Shown here piece by piece: positions 43,718-51,246 of a stretch of 64,000 nt of DNA (positions are counted from its first letter, which is position 1; each line of letters begins with the position of its first letter). The DNA lies in NCBI RefSeq assembly GCF_002072185.1, contig NZ_MVIW01000013.1:1-64000 (forward strand), given 5' to 3'. The DNA comes from Actinomyces denticolens (lineage in GTDB: Bacteria; Actinomycetota; Actinomycetes; Actinomycetales; Actinomycetaceae). The notes beneath the pieces were generated by a model. It searched no databases, was not told where the DNA came from, and was given only the letters and a program-made list of their open reading frames with translations. Position numbers and translations under genes: made by a program.

Positions 43718-44434
43718 CTATCCGGGCGGTGAGGCCACCGTGACGGCGAACATCTGGTGGCGGCTCACGCCGTCGGAGTCGAGCAGGTGGCGCACCGCGG
43801 AGGTCGAGAAGCCGGCGAAGACGGTCCCGACCAGCCCTCGGGCGATGGAGCGCAGGTGCAGGGAGTAGATGAGGGCGGCGGCCCGCCCCATGACGAAGCG
43901 GTACCCATGGGCCCCTCCCCAGGAGTCGGCCTCGTCGAGGTTGGCGGCCGCGGAGATGATCGCCCCGGCGCGGGCGAACTCCTTCTGCACGGCCATGCCC
44001 TCGATCTCCTCCTCGTCGGGCAGGTCCCCCAGGCGCTCGACGACCCGCCCGGCGCCGGCGGCCCCCGGGGCGCTGATCCGGTAGAGGCCGGGCTCGGCGC
44101 CGCTGGGGCGCAGCAGGAGGATGAAGGCCTCGAGGGACCCGACGGAGGCCTCGTCCCCCCAGGTGCGCGCGTCCTCGTCGAGGGCGGCGGCGACGTCGGC
44201 GAACAGGACGGCCGCGTCAATGGGCCCGGGGCCGTAGTCGGTGGCCGACGATCGCCGCTCGAGGCTGGCGCGCAGGTCACGGGGGTAGGGGGCCATCTCC
44301 TCGATAGGGGCGCCGCTCATGGCCGCCAGAGGGCGGCGCGGGCGGCGGGCGGCGAGCCCGTCACCGGTCGGCGGCGTGGCGGGATCGGGCAGGGCCGCCA
44401 CGATCTCGCGCAGGGTCTCGATGTCAGAGCGCAT
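43718..44434 (-). CDS. short SagB-like nitroreductase-fold protein
   Basis: A 238-residue protein of the nitroreductase/SagB fold. ERRSSATDYGPGPI near residue 57 is the FMN-phosphate binding segment. VGSLEAFILLLR, LYRISAPG and HGYRFVMGRAAALIYSLHLRSIARGL follow the order of azoline oxidases. Where the fused dehydrogenase and characterised members have Lys-Tyr, this one has Gly-Tyr, so it may be a partner or have altered chemistry. GGAGGAAG 2-3 nt before ATG 44434 sets the start; the gene overlaps the upstream one by 11 bp. Confidence 0.75.
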   Translation of the reverse strand: MRSDIETLREIVAALPDPATPPTGDGLAARRPRRPLAAMSGAPIEEMAPYPRDLRASLERRSSATDYGPGPIDAAVLFADVAAALDEDARTWGDEASVGSLEAFILLLRPSGAEPGLYRISAPGAAGAGRVVERLGDLPDEEEIEGMAVQKEFARAGAIISAAANLDEADSWGGAHGYRFVMGRAAALIYSLHLRSIARGLVGTVFAGFSTSAVRHLLDSDGVSRHQMFAVTVASPPG

Positions 44435-46316
44435 CGCTTCCTCCTGTTCCAGTCGCCTCCCCGGTCCCGCCGACCCCATCGGGGAGGTCGACGACGGCGC
44501 ACACCGGCTCCCGGGCGGGGTCGGTGCCGATGAGGGCCGCGATCGCCCGCTCGTCCCAACGGGAGCGCGCGCGGATCGGCAGCCCGAGGGCTCGGGCCAC
44601 CAGGCGGATGACCTCGAAGGCGCAGCCGCAGTCCTGGACGGCCAGGCGCAGGGCGAAGGCGTAGTACTTCTGGGAGACCTTGTCGATGTTGCCGGTCAGG
44701 ACGATCCGGGTGGGGTCGCCGGCAGGCGCGGCGGGGCCGATGAGCGCGAGCTCGTGGTCCCTCTCGACGTACACGTAGGTCCCGGGGGCGAGCCCCGTCC
44801 CGTCGACCTCCCCGGCGCGGTCGCCGGCGGCCTCGGGAATGAGCACGTAGGCGGTGACGGAGCCGATGTTGCCGCCCGCGGCCGTCCAGCGGCGCAGCTT
44901 GGCGCCGAGGTCCGCGCCACCGTCGGCGCCGCCATCCCCGCCGCCGGTGGTGGCCCGACCGCCATCCGCGGCCGCGTCGCGGGAGAGGGGCTCGCGGACC
45001 CCTGCGGCCAGGGCGAGGATCGTGGCGAGCCGCGTTGTGCCCGCACTGCGGGCGGACGGGCCCTCTTCCCCGTCCCGTCCCGGCCCGGTGCGCCCGTCGG
45101 CGCCGCTGGGCCAGGGGCGCTGGAGGCCGGAGAGGTCAGCGGCGGGCAGCGGCGAGCGCGGGCAGACCGGCCAGTCGCGGAAGGCGCGCTGGAGGCGCAG
45201 GTTGGAGGGCTTGTAGTGCTGCTGGTGTCCCTTGGCGTCCACGAAGGCGGCGGGCGGGATGGCCACGGACTGCTCATACCGGGCTCCGACGGGCGCCGAC
45301 GCCGCCACGGGCGCGGCGCCCCGCCCCTCCGCGCCGCCCCCGCTCACCGAGCACACCGGGCAGCCGGGACGGGTGACCACGGGGATGTGGGTGCTGGCCA
45401 GGGTGACGAGGTCGGTGCGCTGGGAGTCGCCGGGAAGGTGGGTGACGGTGGCGCGGGCGATGACGGCGGCGACGGCCCTTGCGGCCAGGCCGATGGCGAG
45501 GTCCATTCGGGCCGGCCCCGGCACCGGCCCGATCCCCTCCTCACCGGCGGTGGCGCACTCCAGGCACGGGGAGAACGCGGGATCGATGTAGGGACCCACC
45601 GTCACAGCGCCGTTCTCGGCGCGCACGCGCAGCAGCGGGATGCCCGCGTCCCAGCACTGCTCCGCGGCGCGCGCCACGGCCTCGCGCGCCCCCCGGGTCT
45701 CGACGGCGACGACGAGCGTGTCCCCCGCCCGGGGCCCCGGGCCCGTCGCCGCGCTGAGGGTGGGGGCGAGGGCGCCCGCCAGGGCGTCGGCGCAGGCCGT
45801 GCCCCCGCCCGCCCCGACGATCCTCACACGGGCGGCGACCAGGCGCCGGGCGGCGTCCTGCCAGGAGTCGTTGACGCCGGTGGAGTCGCCCAAGCGGGAC
45901 AGGAGGCACACGAGGGCGGGGGCCGGGCCGCTTCCGCCCTCATCGGTCGCGCCCGGCGCCCGGGCGGTCCAGGACGTCAGCGGCTCGGTGTCCCCCTCCT
46001 CGATGATCCCGCCTGTCCACAGCAGGGAGGCGGCGGCGAAGGCGGCCTCGGGGCCGATGCCGGTGATCTCGCCGATCTCGCCGAGGGCGCGGGTGCCGTC
46101 GCAGGCCTCGATGTAGGCTCCCAGGTGCTCGCGGGCGAAGGCGCCGCCGAGCACCTGGCTCTTGCGGGCGCCGTCGATGACCCAGGCCTCGTCCTCCCAG
46201 CGCAGCCGCAGGCCGCGCCGCAGCACGGGCTTGCGCGGGATCCTGAACTGGAGATCGCGCTGGGCGGCCATCCCGACGTCGGAGGCCCGCATGGCAGTGC
46301 TCGCGGCGGCAGCCAT
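44424..46316 (-). CDS. E1-like leader-binding protein fused to SagB-type dehydrogenase
   Basis: A 630-residue fusion. Residues ~25-115 resemble the RiPP recognition element of ThiF-like partners (PRKPVLRRGLRLRWEDEAWVIDG, CDGTRALGEIGEITGIG). Residues ~155-330 form the E1-like domain with zinc-type pairs CLEC (251-254) and CPVC (319-322). Residues ~345-615 are an FMN azoline dehydrogenase with YKPSNLRLQRAFRDWPV, TGNIDKVSQ and KYYAFALRLA (Lys about 550). The fusion would deliver the precursor to YcaO for cyclisation and then oxidise azolines to azoles. Long Ala/Gly-rich linkers lie near 330 and 400-450. It abuts the preceding stop (TGA followed directly by ATG). Confidence 0.82.
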   Translation of the reverse strand: MAAAASTAMRASDVGMAAQRDLQFRIPRKPVLRRGLRLRWEDEAWVIDGARKSQVLGGAFAREHLGAYIEACDGTRALGEIGEITGIGPEAAFAAASLLWTGGIIEEGDTEPLTSWTARAPGATDEGGSGPAPALVCLLSRLGDSTGVNDSWQDAARRLVAARVRIVGAGGGTACADALAGALAPTLSAATGPGPRAGDTLVVAVETRGAREAVARAAEQCWDAGIPLLRVRAENGAVTVGPYIDPAFSPCLECATAGEEGIGPVPGPARMDLAIGLAARAVAAVIARATVTHLPGDSQRTDLVTLASTHIPVVTRPGCPVCSVSGGGAEGRGAAPVAASAPVGARYEQSVAIPPAAFVDAKGHQQHYKPSNLRLQRAFRDWPVCPRSPLPAADLSGLQRPWPSGADGRTGPGRDGEEGPSARSAGTTRLATILALAAGVREPLSRDAAADGGRATTGGGDGGADGGADLGAKLRRWTAAGGNIGSVTAYVLIPEAAGDRAGEVDGTGLAPGTYVYVERDHELALIGPAAPAGDPTRIVLTGNIDKVSQKYYAFALRLAVQDCGCAFEVIRLVARALGLPIRARSRWDERAIAALIGTDPAREPVCAVVDLPDGVGGTGEATGTGGSDAL

Positions 46317-46949
46317 TCAGATCACCGCCCTGGAGGGGATGGGGCCGCGGGAGCGGCCGGGCAGGAGGGCGGCGAGCTCGGGCACGCCGTCGCGCGAGCC
46401 CTCGTAGCGCCCGGAGCAGGTGGGGCATCGGTCGACGGCGGTGACGCTGGCGCTGGAGGTGACGCCGGTGACGAGCTCGACCGTCCACACGCGGCCGCCG
46501 GCTCCCTCATCGCCCTCGTCGAGCAGGCCGAGGGCCATGGTGATCAGGCCCGCGCCGATGACCACGTGGTGCTCGGCGTAGCCCTGCTCCAGGGGGGCCA
46601 GGCCCTCGGGGAGGGGACGGTGGCCGTGCTGGCGGCGGCGCCGGGCGGAGCAGTCGTGGCAGGGGGTGGCGCCGGGGATGACCAGCGGGCCGCAGCGCAG
46701 CTGGGTGGGCCCGAGCTCCAGCCCGATCGAGGGGATGCCCCGGGTGAAGGACTCGGCGTCGAGGGCGGCGCGCAGGTCGTCGCGGTCGGCGTCGCAGATG
46801 AGGACGAGGCGGTCGGCGTAGGGCAGGGCGGCGCCGAACACGTCGTCGCGCACGTTGAGGACCACGTCCTGCGGGCCGGCGAGCCGATGGGCGACGGCGT
46901 GGCCGTAGGCGCCCTGGGCGAGGAGGGCCGTGATGGTCGGCGCGCTCAT
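46317..46949 (-). CDS. small E1/ThiF-like RiPP cyclodehydratase partner
   Basis: A 210-residue protein with the C-terminal part of the ThiF/E1 fold used by azole cyclodehydratases: YADRLVLICDADRDDLRAAL, CGPLVIPGATPCHDCSARRRRQ, HHVVIGAGLITMALGLLD and a second Cys pair CPTC (175-178), giving a four-Cys zinc site with CHDC (97-100). It lacks an obvious recognition domain, which the following fusion protein supplies. AAGGAGG 6 nt before the ATG. It probably forms a complex with YcaO (33 bp upstream). Confidence 0.78.
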   Translation of the reverse strand: MSAPTITALLAQGAYGHAVAHRLAGPQDVVLNVRDDVFGAALPYADRLVLICDADRDDLRAALDAESFTRGIPSIGLELGPTQLRCGPLVIPGATPCHDCSARRRRQHGHRPLPEGLAPLEQGYAEHHVVIGAGLITMALGLLDEGDEGAGGRVWTVELVTGVTSSASVTAVDRCPTCSGRYEGSRDGVPELAALLPGRSRGPIPSRAVI

Positions 46950-46982
46950 GCGCCGCCTCCTTCCTTGATACGGGTGCGACCC

Positions 46983-48329
46983 TCAGGCGAAGGGCTGCTG
47001 GACGGGGTTGATGCCGGACTCGTCATGGGCGCTCAGGCCCATGGCGATGGGCGCCTCGTAGAGGCGCGGGGTGGCCAGATAGCGGGCGCGGTGGCTGAAG
47101 GACAGGGGCATGGCCTCGGGGATGAGGGCCTTGATGACGCGCATGCCGACCTGACGGGCCTCGTCGGTGGTCAGGTCGACGACGATCGCCTCGGCCCCGG
47201 CGCGCTCCAGGCCGGCGACCACCTGCTCCAAGTCGTCGGAGCCGTGCCGCAGGGCGCCGATCTCCTCCAGGTCATGGCTGGGGCGCGAGCCCTCCAGGAG
47301 GAAGTCGAAGACGTGGCGCATGGAGGGGTCGGCGTCGGCCAGGGCGCCTCCGACGACGGTGAGGTCGGCCCCCTTGACCTCCTCGAAGCGGGGGCTTCGG
47401 GCGTGGGAGCGCAGGGCGATGCGCAGGGAGGCGAGCTCGCGGTAGATCTTGGCCAGGGCGCGCCGGGGATCGAGGTCGCAGGTGGCGGCCACCACCTGAG
47501 CGAGCTCGGGGTCGGTCTCGGATAGCTGGACGGCGTAGAGGGTGGGCACGCCGTAGTCGGTGGTGGCATCGAACAGCCGCACCTCCAGCCCGGTGGACGT
47601 GCCCACGCGGTGGTACTCGGCGGTCGCCTCGTCCAGCGCGCCGGGGTCGACGACGACCCTCGGCAGCCGCAGTCGCTGAAGCCAGGTCAGGGCGATGGAG
47701 TCGCGCTCGATGACCTCCAGAAGGCCCCCGAGGACGGCTTCGCGCAGGTCGGAATGGGCGGCGGTCCCGGTGGACACGGGGTTGGTGAAGCGCTCGGCGG
47801 GGGTCTTGATGGGGAATTTGAGGTAGACGAGGAGGGCGGGGACGTAGACCTCCCTGCCCTGGGTGAGGGACCAGCCGCGCACCCAGCGCAGGGGCAGTCG
47901 GGGGTCCGAGGGGATGAGTCCGCAGCGCGGGTCGGCGAGCTCGGCGGCGGAGCAGGCGGGCCAGCGCTCGGGGCCGATCGCGGCGTCGCCGAGGCCCGCG
48001 GCGGTGTCCCAGATGAGCTCGGAGTCGGTCCATGAGCAGCTCGAATAGCGCTCGAGGGACTCCACGAAGGCGATATGGCGGGCGAGCTCGGGGTCGATCG
48101 CGCCGCCGGCGCCGTCGATGTTGCCCGACTCCGCCCGGTGGTCCCAGGTGCGCTGGGAGGCCAGGGACTGGGAGAGGTCGCCCAGGAGCCCGGTCCAGAT
48201 CGAGTAGGCGGGCTCGCCCGGGGCCGGGGGGAGCTCCGCGGCGCGCGAGACGAGTCCGTAGGGCGACTCCAGGGCTGCCGCGCGCGCCAATGAGGGCGCG
48301 ACATCCTCACGCAGGGCGGAGCGGTACAC
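46983..48329 (-). CDS. YcaO-domain azoline cyclodehydratase
   Basis: A 448-residue ATP-dependent enzyme that would convert Cys (or Ser/Thr) of the precursor to thiazoline/oxazoline. The ATP/Mg motifs of YcaO are present: AFVESLERY (Glu90, Glu93, Arg94), RFTNPVSTGTAAHSDLREAVLGGLLEVIERD (in two parts; Glu205 and Glu208) and LRSHARSPRFEEV. The C-terminus NPVQQPFA stands where azole-forming YcaOs carry a Pro-rich tail. The start is GTG 48329, with GGAGGAGG 6 nt upstream. It is the first gene of the cluster, read away from the LuxR-type regulator. Confidence 0.93.
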   Translation of the reverse strand: MYRSALREDVAPSLARAAALESPYGLVSRAAELPPAPGEPAYSIWTGLLGDLSQSLASQRTWDHRAESGNIDGAGGAIDPELARHIAFVESLERYSSCSWTDSELIWDTAAGLGDAAIGPERWPACSAAELADPRCGLIPSDPRLPLRWVRGWSLTQGREVYVPALLVYLKFPIKTPAERFTNPVSTGTAAHSDLREAVLGGLLEVIERDSIALTWLQRLRLPRVVVDPGALDEATAEYHRVGTSTGLEVRLFDATTDYGVPTLYAVQLSETDPELAQVVAATCDLDPRRALAKIYRELASLRIALRSHARSPRFEEVKGADLTVVGGALADADPSMRHVFDFLLEGSRPSHDLEEIGALRHGSDDLEQVVAGLERAGAEAIVVDLTTDEARQVGMRVIKALIPEAMPLSFSHRARYLATPRLYEAPIAMGLSAHDESGINPVQQPFA

Positions 48330-48705
48330 GGAATCCTCCTCCGGACACCTTTCAGGGACTCTTCACAATCCACGACCATCCATTCAGGGCTGGTTATGCC
48401 TCGTTTCAGGTCGCAGTTGCGGGAGCAGCGCCTCCATCAGGGCTCGGCGGCACTGAACCGGACCCGAGTCTGCCCGACCCTGCGCGAGATCGGCATCAGC
48501 CCTTCGTCTAGACCGTCATCACCCTCAAGCGGAGCGCGCTCATCCATTCGTCGCCGCCAAGATCTTCCCCGATGACCATGCGCGCGCATATGATCACGAC
48601 ACGCAGATATCCTCATTTCCGCAGTTCACAGCCTTAATCTCGCCTTTATGGGATATCCTCTGCCCATCCCTGATCCTGCTGCCCCTGACATGATGGAGAC
48701 GACTT
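48330..48705. other. 376-bp divergent promoter region, RiPP cluster / LuxR regulator
   Basis: Markedly lower GC than the genes around it, especially 48540-48700. It must hold promoters for ycaO (minus) and the regulator (plus). GATATCCTC occurs twice (48606-48614 and 48652-48660) in the half next to the regulator. No small gene with a ribosome-binding site was found in either strand. Confidence 0.55.
48606..48660 (+). promoter_or_regulatory. direct repeat GATATCCTC, candidate operator
   Basis: Two identical 9-mers whose starts are 46 bp apart, lying 46-100 bp upstream of the LuxR-type gene; GGATATCC in the second copy is palindromic. Confidence 0.35.
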
Positions 48706-49407
48706 ATGCCCCGCCGGAGCCCCGCCGCCCAGAATCTGTCTGATCCGATCTCCGTCGCGCTCGTCGACGACGACGCCATGGCGCTGGCGCACCTCCAGTC
48801 CTACTTCTCGGATTCCACCGAGTTCGAGATCCGGCTCTCGACGGGGTCCGTGCATGAGGCACTGCAATTCCTCCAGACGCACCAGGTCGATGTCATCATC
48901 AGCGAAATCCACATTCACTCCGAGGAGATGGATGGCGTGGCCATGACGGAGGAGGTCCTGCGATCCTCGTCCCAGACCCGGGTCATTCTCCTGACATCCC
49001 TGGACACCGACTCCGATCTCATGCGCGGCCTGGCCGCCGGTGCGAGCGGCTTCCTGCTCAAGAGCGCGCCGCCCCAGGAGATCCTGGCCGCCGTGCGGGC
49101 CGTCCACTCGGGCGCCAAGGTCGTGGCGCCGGTTCCCACGGCCAGGCTCATCGACCACGCGCTGGCCTCCGTGCGCCGGGCCGATGGGAGCATCGAGATG
49201 TCCGAGCGGGAGGCCGACGTCCTGCATCTGCTGTGCGAGGGCGCCTCCAATCGCGCCATCGCCGAGCGGCTGTCGATCGCGGAGGCGACGGTCAAGTCCC
49301 ATATCTCAGTCCTCTTCACCAAGACCGGCACGAGCTCGCGCCTGGAGATGGTGGTGTGGGCCTTCCACCACGGCTACGCCTCGCAGGAGGCGCCCGCCGC
49401 CGGTTGA
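48706..49407 (+). CDS. LuxR/NarL-family regulator with Glu at the phospho-acceptor site
   Basis: A 233-residue protein with a receiver domain (residues ~14-135) and a LuxR-type helix-turn-helix (~165-225, SEREADVLHLLCEGASNRAIAERL). The receiver keeps the acidic residues (Asp21, Asp22), Thr97 and Lys119, but the phospho-acceptor position reads IISEIHI, i.e. Glu67 (codon GAA) instead of Asp. Glu often mimics phospho-Asp, so the regulator may be active without a kinase; no kinase gene is adjacent. It is transcribed away from the RiPP operon, whose regulator it probably is. GGAG 8-9 nt before the ATG. Confidence 0.88.
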   Translation: MPRRSPAAQNLSDPISVALVDDDAMALAHLQSYFSDSTEFEIRLSTGSVHEALQFLQTHQVDVIISEIHIHSEEMDGVAMTEEVLRSSSQTRVILLTSLDTDSDLMRGLAAGASGFLLKSAPPQEILAAVRAVHSGAKVVAPVPTARLIDHALASVRRADGSIEMSEREADVLHLLCEGASNRAIAERLSIAEATVKSHISVLFTKTGTSSRLEMVVWAFHHGYASQEAPAAG

Positions 49408-49439
49408 GCGGTCGAGCGGTCGGCGAGGAGGACGGCGCT

Positions 49440-49459
49440 GCCCGCCCGGCGAGGCGGGC
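49440..49459. terminator. hairpin between convergent genes
   Basis: GCCCGCC (49440-49446) pairs with GGCGGGC (49453-49459), 6-nt loop, 33 bp after the regulator stop. Confidence 0.5.
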
Positions 49460-49491
49460 GCGCATCGGGCAGGCCCGGCGCGGGGGCCGGC

Positions 49492-50169
49492 TCAGCGCAG
49501 AATGCTCAGGATCATGAGGACGAGCATGATGATGAAGCCGATGGCGCTCGTCGAGCCCTTCGACTGGGCGTCCCCGCCCCTCGGCGCGGGACGGCCCGCG
49601 ACTCGCGCCGGGTGCGGCCGAGGTCGGCCGCCGGGCGCCAGTCCCGGCGTCGCGGCTCCCCGGGGCGGGCGCATGGCCGGTGCGGCGCCGTGAGCGCCAT
49701 GGATCCCGTAGGGGGCGGCGGGCTCGGGTGGGAGTCCTCCGCGGACCGGAGGGCCTGCGGGCCGCCCCGCGGCCCGTCCGGGCCGAGCGGCGCCCGATCG
49801 CTCCGCCGGGGCGGCGGCGGGCCGCCCGACGGAATGGGGGGAGGCCGCCTGGTCCAGGTAGCGGCGCGCGGCGGCCCGCAACTCCTCCACCTGCTGCGCC
49901 TGCTGGGCCGCGAGCGCCCGGGCGACCGGGTTCGACTCGCCCGGCCCCCCATCGGCCGCGCGGAGCGGGTCCCCCTGGCCGGGCGCGGCCGCGGCGTCGC
50001 CGTCGTCGAGAAGAGGGGAGCCCATGAGCGGATCGCCCAGGACCGATCCGAAGGGATCATCGCCGAAGCCGGGGTCCAGCGGTTCCCAGTCCATGGGCGC
50101 CCACGTGCCGACGACCTCCGATTCCTGGTCGTTGGCCAGTGCGGTTGCGGCGCTGCGTGACTCGCTCAT
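49492..50169 (-). CDS. hypothetical tail-anchored protein
   Basis: A protein of 225 residues with no known family. The N-terminal ~110 residues are acidic with short motifs (WAPMDWEPLDPGFGDDPFG) and one helix (NPVARALAAQQAQQVEELRAAARRYLDQA); the middle is Pro/Gly/Arg-rich and probably disordered; the last ~16 residues are one hydrophobic helix (AIGFIIMLVLMILSIL), so it should be anchored by its C-terminus. GATGCT lies 6 nt before the ATG, a weak match to the leaderless pattern. It is the last gene before the phosphoribosyltransferase, which diverges from it. Confidence 0.6.
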   Translation of the reverse strand: MSESRSAATALANDQESEVVGTWAPMDWEPLDPGFGDDPFGSVLGDPLMGSPLLDDGDAAAAPGQGDPLRAADGGPGESNPVARALAAQQAQQVEELRAAARRYLDQAASPHSVGRPAAAPAERSGAARPGRAAGRPAGPPVRGGLPPEPAAPYGIHGAHGAAPAMRPPRGAATPGLAPGGRPRPHPARVAGRPAPRGGDAQSKGSTSAIGFIIMLVLMILSILR

Positions 50170-50359
50170 GGCACCAGCATCGCACGCGGAGAGGCGCCGC
50201 CGGCGGCATCGGCAGCGCCGGGGATGCCGGAGTCGGCCGGGGAGGCGGGGGCGATGGCGGGGCGACGGCGGGTGGCCGATCCCGGCACGATCCCGGCGCC
50301 GCCTCGCCTCGGCGCGCGCCTCCTACTACGATTCACACGCAACCGTTTTGTCCCGATCC

Positions 50360-50365
50360 CAGGAT
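50360..50365 (+). promoter_or_regulatory. predicted -10 element deciding the phosphoribosyltransferase start
   Basis: CAGGAT, 6 nt before GTG 50372; supports that GTG over the longer upstream frame. Confidence 0.5.
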
Positions 50366-50371
50366 GCCGAC

Positions 50372-50980
50372 GTGAGCAACGCGAACAGCCCCAGCCCGAC
50401 CTCCCCCGACGCCCCCGGCCCGGCCTTCGACGACGGCGCCTCGACCACCGCCCACCCGGACCGCGAGAACCTCACCTGGGAGCTCTTCGGCGTCGCCGAG
50501 CGCGAGCTGAGCGCCCAGATCGTCGCCTCGGGCTGGATGCCCGACCTCATCATCGCCATCGCCCGCGGCGGCCTCATCCCGGCGGGCGCGATCGGCTACG
50601 CCATCGGGATCAAGGCGATGGGCGCGATGAACGTCGAGTTCTACACCGGGATCGGCGAGACGCTGGAGGAGCCGGTCATCCTGCCCCCGCTCATGGACGC
50701 CTCCGAGCTGCCGGGCAAGAAGGTCCTCGTGGTCGACGACGTCGCGGACTCGGGCAAGACCCTCAAGCTGGTCATGGACCTCCTGCGCAGCCAGGGCCTG
50801 GAGCTGGGCGATGAGACGGTGCCGGTCGACGCGCGCAGCGCCGTCATCTACCGCAAGCCGCGCAGCGTCTTCGCCCCGGACTACTGCTGGAAGGAGACCG
50901 ACAAGTGGATCAACTTCCCCTGGTCGGTCCAGCCGGTCATCACCCAGGAGTCCCTCGGCCCCCAGGCCTCCCCCGCCTGA
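50372..50980 (+). CDS. phosphoribosyltransferase (PRTase type I)
   Basis: A 202-residue cytosolic enzyme with the PRPP-binding loop VLVVDDVADSGKTL around residue 122, an upstream substrate-side segment DLIIAIARGGLIPAG and a C-terminal flap-like FAPDYCWKETDKWINFPWS. The pattern matches the Gpt/xanthine-hypoxanthine-like actinobacterial PRTases that salvage purine bases. The first ~30 residues are a disordered Pro/Ser-rich tail. The base accepted cannot be told. Confidence 0.9.
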   Translation: MSNANSPSPTSPDAPGPAFDDGASTTAHPDRENLTWELFGVAERELSAQIVASGWMPDLIIAIARGGLIPAGAIGYAIGIKAMGAMNVEFYTGIGETLEEPVILPPLMDASELPGKKVLVVDDVADSGKTLKLVMDLLRSQGLELGDETVPVDARSAVIYRKPRSVFAPDYCWKETDKWINFPWSVQPVITQESLGPQASPA

Positions 50981-50995
50981 CCCCCTCCCCCCTCG

Positions 50996-51051
50996 CCGAG
51001 ACCGGTCGAAAACGCCACCGAAACCGGTCGAAGTGGCGATCGAGACCGGTT
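50996..51051. repeat. CGAGACCGGT-family repeat, three-core direct array
   Basis: CGAGACCGGTCGA - aaacgccac - CGAAACCGGTCGA - agtggcgat - CGAGACCGGTT: three cores in direct orientation at 22-bp spacing. The first variable block matches the copy at 53911 and the second that at 9285. Confidence 0.88.
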
Positions 51052-51124
51052 CAGGGCGGACCCGTCCCCGGCTCGCCCCGACGCCTTCTGTCCGCACTTG
51101 ACACCCCCGCGCAACTTTTTACTG

Positions 51125-51134
51125 ACACCGGTGT
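51125..51134. promoter_or_regulatory. palindrome in the cstA promoter region
   Basis: ACACCGGTGT is a perfect 10-bp palindrome about 110 bp upstream of the cstA start, just after TTGACA (51099-51104), a good -35-like hexamer; a matching -10 is weak. Candidate operator. Confidence 0.35.
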
Positions 51135-51246
51135 GTTCAACGTGGCCAATCCCTGAGACAATGAGTAGGCTCTGCAAGGCCGTCATCCCAGGCGCGCCTC
51201 ATGTCCCAACGCACACCGCTCTCTCTCAGCGCCGAGAAGGGAATCT

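Noticed and set aside
44319-47525. A 1068-codon plus-strand frame antisense to the RiPP enzymes
   Set aside because: Composition is Gly/Ala/Asp-rich shadow typical of GC-rich DNA; it runs opposite to four genes with clear domains.
50996-51051. Evenly spaced repeats suggesting a CRISPR array
   Set aside because: Cores are only ~13 bp at 22-bp pitch, blocks between them recur at several loci, and no cas gene is present.
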